A DNA stretch of 64,000 nt. Origin: Microglena sp. YARC. Its lineage: Eukaryota; Chlorophyta; Chlorophyceae; Chlamydomonadales; Chlamydomonadaceae. Below the pieces are notes generated by a model. That model was given only the letters and a program-made list of their open reading frames with translations. It searched no databases and was not told where the DNA came from. The translations under genes and the position numbers were made by a program. Position 1 is the stretch's first letter. Every line of letters begins with the position of its first letter. This document shows positions 47,904-58,300 of this stretch, piece by piece. The DNA lies in contig CM039462.1 in NCBI GenBank assembly GCA_022414725.1, forward strand, positions 15,632,268-15,696,267. Reading direction: 5' to 3'.

Positions 47904-47965
47904 ATTTCAAATTCAAATTCAAATTCAAATTCAAATTCAAATTCAATTTCAATTTCAATTTCAAT
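47904..47965 (+). mobile_element. Tail-only LINE insertion with 15-bp TSD
   Basis: A 62-bp block of AAATTC/AATTTC repeats is flanked on both sides by ACCCAACCGTGGCAA (47889-47903 and 47966-47980). The empty site is visible in Harbinger copy 1 (reverse complement of 20653-20670: CCCAACCGTGACAAGAAG). The tail type matches the LINE 3' ends at 21850 and 40980. It is best explained as target-primed reverse transcription aborted in the tail. Confidence 0.8.
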
Positions 47966-48534
47966 ACCCAACCGTGGCAAGAAGGGCCCCAAAGAAAAGG
48001 CATTGAAAAGGCTTTGCTCAGTAGGCAGTTGCTTGAAAGCACACCCCTATTGATCATTTGCAAGCCCAATAGGCTGAAGAGACTTCCCCAATAGCGAGAG
48101 AGAGTTAGATGATTTATGTAACACGTTCCTTCTCAATTGCAGTTATTTGGGCGACATCTCAACACCATACCAGCTTGCGACTGTGCCCCATTCGCTGAAA
48201 AAATGGAAGACTAGAAGCAAACACAATTAAGAATTCGTTAGGAAAAGATGTGAGTGAAAAACGACAATACGGAGAAGATAATAGCAAAAAACAATACGGT
48301 AGAAAGCGGGTAGAAAGTTCCAGAAAAAAATCCGGACCAAAAGCTAATCCCCCCCCCCCCCACACACACACAGTCCACACACCCACACACCCTATTGCAT
48401 TTAGTCCGATTTAGCTCTTGCTTTTGGTCCGATTTGAGTCCTGAGTTCCTGACCACTTAGATCAGGGTGAAAAGTTAAATCAACCGAAATCGGGCCTAAA
48501 TCGGCCCAAAATCACCTCATCACCTGGTGACCTG

Positions 48535-48720
48535 GGACAGACTCAGACTCGACCTCCCCTTAACCCCGGATCAACACACATGCTCCAACCCCACCTCATG
48601 TCCCCCCCCCATCTACATTGTGGAAGTCGGCTACTGCTCTGACACCAACCAGTCCGTTAAATATGAGGAAAAATGGAATCAGCACAAGACCTTATCACAG
48701 GCTGACAGATCAGGGGCGCC
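48535..48720 (+). pseudogene. LINE RLE fragment
   Basis: Reads IVEVGYCSDTNQSVKYEEKW, then NQHKTLSQA, corresponding to VLELGYCSDTNHATKFITKH in LINE copy B, preceded by CAACACACATGCTCCAACCC shared with 1228. Only the last RLE segment remains. It lies about 360 bp upstream of the CLASP start codon. Confidence 0.6.
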
Positions 48721-49080
48721 TTGGCTGTCTAGGCCCAATAAACCCGTTCGATTTTTTGAATTTGGTCGAGGTGGCAAGCCATGGACAGCCGGCTGGTCTG
48801 CGCAGCTTTCATTTCGCTTATCATCACTTGATAGGACGAATCGCTTCGACCTCTCTCCAACCTGTCCCCACTGTCAGTCTTCCTCCTTACTTTCAACGGA
48901 CTGCACTGCATTGGCTTCCCCTAGCTGCGCATTTGTCATATCGAGCGCTTTCTTTTCAGAACTAGGTCGGCCTGCCTGGCGAAAGCTGCCTGATCAGCCC
49001 TTTTTGGTTGCACCAGATATCTCTCAAAGGCTGCAGCATCAGTTGCAATTAATTTTACGCAGACGATTACCAACAACACC

Positions 49081-51722
49081 ATGACTGCGAACATGGATTG
49101 GGAGCTCATCAAGTCGGAGCTTTCGGCGACCACGAAGCAGAAGTTACATGGTCTAGAGTCCCTCGCGGTGCGCTGCTATTTATTATCCTTGAACAGCTGT
49201 CCACCTTCCGCTCCCGTCGCATTGCATTACTCTCGTAATGTGACAGCGCTGAATGGCGAAATCTCGCACTGTTCAAACCTGCATTATCGTTAAGTCCCCC
49301 TTGACCCCGTTACGTTGGGAAACCAGGATAATGCAAGCATCATCATCATTATCATCATCACCACGTATTGCATCCTCGCCTGCAGGCTATTTGCGATAAG
49401 GAGCCTCTACATATCGACCTGACATTGGAGTTCGTCGACCTCGTGCCTGCCCTTCTGCAAGACAACAACTATAAGGTGGGCTAGGCGTCCATTGCACTGC
49501 GTTGTCATAGACAGGCCACCATTCACCCAAGACAACCCTCCGCCACAGTATCTAGGATGAGAAGGGCTGTGGGGGGAAGGAGGGCTGTGGGGTGGGTGTG
49601 GGGGTTGGGGGGCCAGAAGACCCCCTGACCCCCCCCAAAGAATACCCCACCTTGGATAACAGGGTATGTGGGGTGTGTGGAGTCAGGTGTGTATGGGGGT
49701 GTCTTTCTATCATTCTCCAATTGACGTTCATGGAGTAATTTACCAACAGCAATTATAAGGACGAGTGCTCAAGGATGTGTCAGCTCAACAAACCACTCGG
49801 GAAATTGCACGTAAATTTGTTTACATAGCTCCAGCCAGCAATTCGGCCTTCATTGCATGGCGACGCATGGTATTGGCTCTGCCCCCTGACCCCCCCTGGG
49901 TCCGCGCTTTACCATGCGCTCCGCCATGCGATGGCTAAGCAACAATCCTGAAATCAGGCTTGAGTAGCCCGAGTAGCTACTCAATCTGGCCTACATAAAT
50001 TCCAGCCCGTGAATATACAAGCATGCAAAAACTATCATCTATGTGTGACAAGACAACACCGTCAGATGAGTAGGGATGCCAGTATGGTACTGGTCCCCAA
50101 GATTTCAGGCAAAATATTCTATGACATCGCACGATGCATTGTACAATGTACTGATATATTGTACAATATGATATATCATATGATATCGTTAATACATCGT
50201 ACAATATATGTATGCAGTAATGTACTTGAAAAAGTAATGATAACGCCTGTTGGGGCGTGGTATTCAGGGAGCCTCGTCTGACGGTGGTAGAGAACAGGCT
50301 GCTACTTTCTTAGACAAAGCTACCATGGCGGTTAACGGCAACATGATGTACCAGACAACCCTAATTTAAAGACAGAGACACTAATGCCTTTTGTTTGCGC
50401 CAACTAGATACTATGCCAAGCTTGGTAGCAGTAGCTTTATAGAAATTGTTGGTAAGGCGCATTTGGTTACCCACATTGACAGCACATGGAGCATATTCTG
50501 CTGGTAGCACAGGCCAACAATATTCCAGCCTGTAAATATGCAAACATGCACATAATGATTCATGTATGACATAAAACATGGCCACACGGAACATATTCTG
50601 CTGGTAGCACAGGCCAACAATATTCCAGCCTGTAAATATGCAAACATGCACATAATGATTCATGTATGACATGAAACATGGCCACACGGAACATATTCTG
50701 CAGGCAGCACAGGCCAACAATATTCCAGCCTGTAAATATGCAAGCATGCACATAATATGATTTATGTATGACATATAACTAGGGAACGGCAATAAGATAT
50801 TGTATGATATCTTGTCATCACATGATTCTGGCAGTCTGACGAGGCTAAAGCTACCATTTATATAACAATATCATATGATGCAGTTTGTGTGATATCATAT
50901 GATATCATACTCGCCTTTGGTCGACATCATACGATATGCCGGTCCCTACATACAACGAGGCCACCTGGCACATGTCCTGCAGGTAGCACAGGTATCCTTA
51001 TTAGTGTAATTGTACATGTCCTGCAGGTAGCACAGGTATCCTTATCAGTGTAATTGTACATGTCCTGCAGGTAGCACAGGTATCCTTATTAGTGTAATTG
51101 AACATGTCCTGCAGGTAGCACAGGTATCCTTATTAGTGTAATTGTACATGTCCTGCAGGTAGCACAGGTATCCTTATTAGTGTAATTGTACATGTCCTGC
51201 AGGTAGCACAGGTATCCTTATTAGTGTAATTGTACATGTCCTGCAGGTAGCACAGGTATCCTTATTAGTGTAATTATACATGTCCTGCAGGTAGCACAGG
51301 TATCCTTATTAGTGTAATTGTACATGTCCTGCAGGTAGCACAGGTATCCTTATTAGTGTAATTGTACATGTCCTGCAGGTAGCACAGGTATCCTTATTAG
51401 TGTAATTGTACATGTCCTGCAGGTAGCACAGGCCACGCTTCAGCTACTGTCAGCCATCATCACACGAGAGGGGGAAGGCGTGAGAGCATATACAAGCTCT
51501 ATCTTGCCCATGGTGGTAAGTTAGTCATATTTCTAAGAAGGACCCCCCCCCCCCCCCCCCATCTTCAGAAAAGCCACAAAATTTATCAAATGCAAGTTAA
51601 TTAATAAAAAAAAAACGGCTACACTTCAGCTATTATCAGCCATCATCACACAAGAGGGAGAAGGTGTGAGAGCATAGACAAGCTCTATCTTGCCCATGGT
51701 GGTAAGTCAAATTTCTAAGAAG

Positions 51723-51760
<38 letters not shown>

Positions 51761-52225
51761 ACACCCCTTATCTTCAAATAGAGTCACAAAAATAATATCT
51801 AATGCAAGTTAATTAATTAACAACAGCTACACTTCAGCTACTATCAGCCATCATCACACAAGAGGGAGAAGGCGTGAGAGCATAGACAAGCTCTATCTTG
51901 CCCATGGTGGTAAGTGACATTTCTAAGAAGACCCCCCCCCCTCCCCCCCCCCCCTCATTTTCAGAAAAGTCACAAAATTTATATTAAATGCAAGTTAATT
52001 AATAAAAAAACGGCTACACTTCAGCTACTATCAGCCATCAGAGCATAGACAAGCTCTATCTTGCCCATGGTGGTAAGTGACATTTCTAAGAAGAATCCCC
52101 CCCCCCCCGCACACACACCATCTGCCCCCCCCCCACACCCCACCCATCACACACCCCCACCACACACACTCACATCCACCCACCCACCCATCCACCCACA
52201 CAATCTGCTCCACCCACCCACCCAC

Positions 52226-52263
<38 letters not shown>

Positions 52264-55200
52264 ATCTGCCCCCCCCCCCATTTTTGAAGTGACATAAGTT
52301 ATAACATAAACAAATTCATTAATTAATAACGGCTATGCTTCAGCTACTATCAGCCATTATCACATGAGAGAAAGAAGGCATAAGAGCATAAATAGTAGGG
52401 TGCCCTGGTGGGTCCCCTGGAGGTCGGCCCTAGGGCATGGCGTCGTACTGGGAGAGTCGGGTTATAAGGTTGTAGTAACGGGGGCAGTTAACTATTGTAT
52501 GCATTCAGCTCTGGCTATGAAGGGTCGGAAAAGACGGGTAGCAATGATGGGTGCTAATTTGGGATGCTATTTATGAAGGAACGTTGTGCGTGAGGGAAAG
52601 ACAGCAATTAACGGCGATGCGCATAAGGTGTAGATGCCGCTTCGTGAGTTGAGTCCACTGGGTCCCGGGTACGTAGTACCCGAAGAGAAGCAGGGAAGTT
52701 CGGTAAGGTCGGGGTCGTAAGGTCGTCCCTTATACATTTGGCATTACAGATGAAATTTTGTCTGGTGGGTTCGGCAGTGGTTTTGCCACTTCGACACTTC
52801 GAACAAACGTATTGTGGTGTCGATGCATAGGTCTGGCTGCCTTCGGGCCGACCAACAAGCTCTATCGTGCACATGGGCAGAAGTAAAAAAAACTAGTTTT
52901 TAAATAATAAGTCACAAAAGAAATGACAAATGTAAATTGATGAATTTAAAACGGCCACGCTTCAGCTTCTATCGGCCATCATCACACGCGAATAGGTTGT
53001 AAGAAAAAGGTAGTGATAACGCCTGGTGGGGCGTGGTGTTAAGGGAGCCCGTCGTACGCAGGTGGGGAGCGGTCTCCTACCTCAACTGGACAAGCTACCA
53101 TCGCGGTTGATGACGACCTGCAACGCCAAGAGCGACCGAAGGGGGAGTCGAACCCCCGACTCTTCATTCTTTAGCGATCTGGTCTACCACTAGACCATTG
53201 TATAGGTTGTAAGAGCATATACAAGCTCTATTGTGCCCATGGTTGTAGCTCAGGTGGAGCGGCTTGCTGCCAACCAGTGCGACAACAGGCATATAATGTT
53301 GTTCCAAGTATGCATGGTGCCATCCCCATTATACAAAAATTACTTAGCGGTGGTCTCGATAGCATTCTTTGATATCCCTCAGGTGGATTGGCTTGCTGAT
53401 GCACGGCAACAGGTGCGATAAAAGGCTTGTGATGTTATTCTAAGTATGCATGGGGCCATTTCTCCATCAGTTACAAAGCATACAGCATCGATCTCAACAT
53501 CACTGTTGAATTTCCCGATAGGTGTAGAGCTCAGTGTTTTTAATTTCAGATTTCTGTAGTCCAGGTTGAGTAGCTACTTGGGCTACTCAACCCTGAGTTC
53601 AGGATATTTGCGTAGCCATCGCATGGCGGAGCGCGAAGCGCGGAGCCTGGGGGGGTCGGGGGGCAGCGCGTCCCGATATCGGGGGGTCCGGGGGATGTAG
53701 CATTCTACGGAATGGCGACGGAATGGCGACGCGTCGTCGAAAAATAAAACACTGGTAGAGCTTGCTGCCAACAAGTGAGACAAGAGGCTTGTGACATGCT
53801 GGCGTGCGGCTAAGTATGCTGGGAGCCATTCCCCATCATTAAGACAACATATAGCATTGGTCTAAATAGTTGTATTGTTTGATTTCCCCCAGGAGGAGAG
53901 ACTTGCTGATGCGACAAGAGGCTTGTGACGTGCTGACGTGCGGCTAAGTATGCTGGGAGCCACCCCCCCTAATTTTGACAATATATAGCATTAGTCTCAA
54001 TAGCATCCTTTGTTTCCCCTCAGGTGGGGAGACTTGCTGATGCACGCCAGCAAGTGCGACAAGAGGCTTGTGACGTGCTGCTAAGTATGCTGGAAGCCAT
54101 AACTCCATCGTTTGTGCTTGAGAAGATGAGCCGCTTTTGGTCCCACCGGCATTGGAAGGTGCGCACACTAGAAACAAGCTGGTGGTGGTGTGGGATTGTG
54201 TCCAGGGGCACGTGGGTGGTGGTGATGGTGGTGGACGTCATACAGTTGAGAAGATGAGCCGCTTTTGGTCCCACTGGCATTGGAAGGTGCGCACACTACT
54301 TCGGTTGGGTTTTGGGTGTGGTTGGTGGTTGGGTGTGGTTCGTTGGTGATTGTGTGGGGTTGGGGGTGATGGGGTGGTGGTGGTGGCGACGATGGAGCCA
54401 GCAGACATGCCAAAGGGTGGTGTGGTTGTTGGTGATGGGTTGTGAACAGTACTTATGACTAGTTTTTCTTTTTAGCTGCAAGCAGCAGCTTCTAGGCAGC
54501 TCCACCAGCTCTCTCTTCATCCAAACCTTAAGCAACACAGTGCACCTGGAAACATCGTGCACACTGTATCTGATACTTGCCTGCCTTGGGAGAGGCATCG
54601 ATCTATATAGAGATAGATCTATATAGATCTATATTGGCGAAGCTGGATTTTTGAAAATCGGCATAGGGCACCTTACAAAAATCAAAATCTGGTTTTACAA
54701 TTATGGCATAGGGCACCATATCATATCGCAGGCGCTTCGACTAGATTTTCCGGTGTCTATCTGATGTAACTGCATATGTTGTAGATATACACAATATATC
54801 TATTTGCTATATATCTATATCTTATTATATAAAGTAGCGCGAGGGTTTAGTGCGTGGTTTCAGGGCATTGGTTTCTTTGGTTTCGGATCTCGATTTTCCG
54901 AGACCTGTCGCAGACGTGGCCACGGGGGTCCTCCCGTCGGTACGACGGGCTGAGATGCTAGTAGATCTATATTTTTGGGCAATATGGATCTATTTCCGCC
55001 CCCTAGGTACTTGCTCGGCCCATACGAAGTTTGCTCATTAGAAATACGGCAGACGTCATCTCGGCTTCATTCAAGTCTTAGGGGGTCTACCCTAACAGGT
55101 CTACCATGGGTGGTACTAGCAAGTGGCCGGTACTTGGATGCATGGAGTTGGAGTTTTTGAACTGGGAAACATTTTGATGCATGAAAGTTTTTCAGTCATC

Positions 55201-55292
55201 GGTTCCTAGAACTCATTTTGGGGAACTACGATATCTACACGAGAACTACATGGGCGGTACTGGCAAGTGGCCGGTACTTGGATGCAAAAAGG

Positions 55293-55334
<42 letters not shown>

Positions 55335-58300
55335 CCCGCCCCCCCCCCACACACTCTAATACTAGGTGGTTGCTCCCCCTACAGGTTGTTATTCTTCGCA
55401 AAAAAAGTCAAGGACGCGTTTTTTAGTCATGGGTTCCTAGAGCTCATTTTGGGGAACTATGATATCTACATGAGAACATGCCACTGTGGTAGAGCAACTT
55501 GCACCTCACACCTTACAAGTAGCACCTCACCTCACACCACCACCAGCATCATCACCGCGGTCATCACCACCACCACCACCACCATCATCACCATCACTCA
55601 GGCTGCCGATGAGCCCCCCAGTTGGTGCAACACAAAACCTAGAACATGCCCAGGTAGGGCGTTTCGTAGACAAAATGACCCCCTTCCGATCAATTCGGGT
55701 CAATTTATTTTCTTTCTTGAAAATATTTTGAAGATTAGGTAAACCATATTCCCGGAGCTGGTCCCGATTTGAGAAGGTCACTTTTGTCTACGAAACGCCC
55801 TACTAGGTGGGTATGGTGGGGGTTGGTGAGTATGGTGGTATGGTGGTGGTGGTGGGTATGGTGGGGGTTGGTGAGTATGGTGGTGGGTATGGTGGTGGTT
55901 GGTGAGTATGGTGGTGTGGTGGTGGTCCTGGGTATGGTGGGGGCTAGCCTAGGGTATTTTGGGGTACTGTACTAGATATCGCGCAATATTTGTGTTTAAG
56001 CTGGTGGAGGTTGATGAGTATGGTGGGTATGGTGGTGGGTATGGTGGTATGGTGGTGGGTATGGTGGTATGGTGGTGGGTATGGGGGAATGGTGGCGGGT
56101 ATGGTGGTGGGGGTGGGTATGGTGGGGGTGGGCAGTAGGATGTTCACGTACCTGGACGTGCTCAAACTAAACAGCATGATATGATATTCTTGGGTGCTGC
56201 ACAACCTACTCACATATCAAGCAGTGGTATTCATTAGGGTATCCCCTTTCAGTGATATACATTGGTCTAGTGGTAGACTAAATCACTTTCAGAATGAAGA
56301 GTCGGGAGTTCGACTCCCCCTTCGGTCGCTCTTGGCGTTGCAGGTCGCCGTCAACCGCGATGGTAGCTTGTCCAGTTGAGGTAGGAGACCGCTCCCCACC
56401 CGCGTACGACGGGCTCCCTTAACACCACGCCCCACCAGGCGTTATCATAACCTTTTTTCATGTGGACCGTACAGCACATTGCACATTTTTGGTGTGTGTG
56501 CTGTAGTAGGATATCGACACACCTGGACGTGGTCAAACTAAACACTTTTTCAATGCAACTACTGGTTTCAGGTATTCTAAGATTTTCTGCCGTACAAAAC
56601 ATTGCACACAATTTTGAGTGTATGCTGTAGTAGGACATTGCCACACCTGGGCGTTGCCAAATTAAGCACTTTTTCAATGTGACTTCGGGTTCCAGGTATT
56701 CTAGGATATTCTGGGGTACCGTGCGAAACATTGCACAATAGTTATGTGTTGTCCGTAGTTGGACATTAACACACATGGGCGTTGTCGAACTAAGCGCTCT
56801 TTTCAATGCGACTGCAGGAAATGCTTCAACATGGAATCCTTTAGACCATTGCCAAGGCGGTGTCAAACTGACACTTTTTCAATGCAACTGCAGGTTTGAC
56901 ATGGAATCCTACTGACCATTGCACACTATTTGTGTGTGTTAAGTAGCAGGACATTGACGTGCCAAGGCGGTGTCAATCTGACACTTTTTCAATGCAACTG
57001 CAGCTTCGACATGGAATCCTACTGACCATTGCACACTATTTGTGTGTGTTATGTAGCAGGACATTGACGTGCCAGGGCGTTGTCAAACTAAGCGCTTTTA
57101 TCAATGCCCCTGCAGGTTCGACATGGAATCCTACAGACCGTTGCAGAGGCAGTGTCAAGAGGAACACCCGGGCTGCTATCTAACAAGGACCAAAACAGCT
57201 ACCTCATCACCCAAGTGATTAATTTGGTTGAAGATCCCAACGAGTGAGTGCTTGTGCTAGTGCTTGTACGTACTCGTCTATACGCCTGTAATGGTCTGCA
57301 ACCTTCCAAAGGCCAAAACAACTACCACATCAAACAAGTGGTTAATTTGGTTGAAGATCCCAACCAGTGAGTGCTTGTGCATGTACTTGCATGCGGATGT
57401 CCATGTGTATGTAATGGTCTGCTAGCTTCCAAAGGCCAAAACAACTACCTCATCACATTATTGGTAAATTTGGTTGAAGACCGCAACGAGTGAGTGCTTG
57501 TGCTAGTGCTTGTACGTACTCGTCTATACGCCTGTAAGGGTCTGCAAGCTTCCAAGGGCCAAAACAACTACCTCGTCACAGAAGTGGTTAATGTGGTTGA
57601 AGATCCCAACCAGTGAGTGCTTGCTGAATATTTATAAGCTATTTCTCGTCCCATACCTGTGCGAGTCTTATACCTACACCTATACCTATACCTATACCTA
57701 TTCCTATACCTATACCTATACCTTTATCTATAACCCCCCCACCCGCCCCCCACCCCCACACCTATCCACCCTCTAACCCCACATCACCCACCCTACCCCA
57801 ACCCCACCCTTATCCACCCCTCAACCCCACCCGCCCCACCCCACACCCGACCCCTATCCAACCCCAACCCCACTCCTATCCACCCCCAACCCCACCTACC
57901 CGCCCTCACCCCCCTACCCCCCCCCCCCCTGCCCCCTGCCCCCCCTACCCTCAGGACTGTGCGTGATGCTTCCCTGGACTGCTTTCAGGAGATGAAACAT
58001 GGCTTTGGGTGAAGCCCTAGTTGAGGACCTGCGTCACCAAGCCCCCCCCCCCACCCTATCCGCCCTCTGCCCTCTGCCCCCCTCCCCCTCAGGACTGTGC
58101 GTGATGCATCCCTGGACTGCCTTCAAGAGATGTACATTGCATTAGGTGAAGCCCTAGTTGAGGACCTGCGCCACCAAGCCATCCGCCCCACCCCACCCCC
58201 ACCCCTATCCACCCCTCAACCCCACCCCCAACCTCCCCGGCCCCCTGCCCCCCTCTCCTCAGGACTGTGCGTGATGCTTCCCTGGATTGCCTTCAAGAGA

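Larger units (their letters stand above)
46222..48450 (+). mobile_element. PIF/Harbinger element, copy 2 (diverged, with insertions)
   Basis: From GGTCTACGAGACAATTTTTG and TTTTCAAGTCTGAAAGCTGT onward it matches the reverse complement of 21600-21440. From about 47570 it matches the reverse complement of 20960-20282 (transposase C-terminal part, AGCCAAATAGGCTAAAGAGA, AGGCAGTTGCTTGAAAGCAC, end GCTCTTGCTTTTGGTCCGAT). In between are unrelated insertions: a palindrome-rich GCGC segment (46410-46740) and an LTR with PBS (46743-47062). The transposase is not intact. Confidence 0.7.

Noticed and set aside
50971..51422. Regularly spaced repeats resembling a CRISPR array
   Set aside because: Contiguous 44-bp units with no unique spacers, in a eukaryotic intron; they are splice-acceptor copies.
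53130..53201. tRNA gene on the minus strand
   Set aside because: D-arm and T-arm are tRNA-like, but acceptor and anticodon stems do not pair, and it recurs with a shared body and TSDs, so it is a SINE.
56261..56335. Second tRNA gene on the plus strand
   Set aside because: Same SINE head with a mutated B box.
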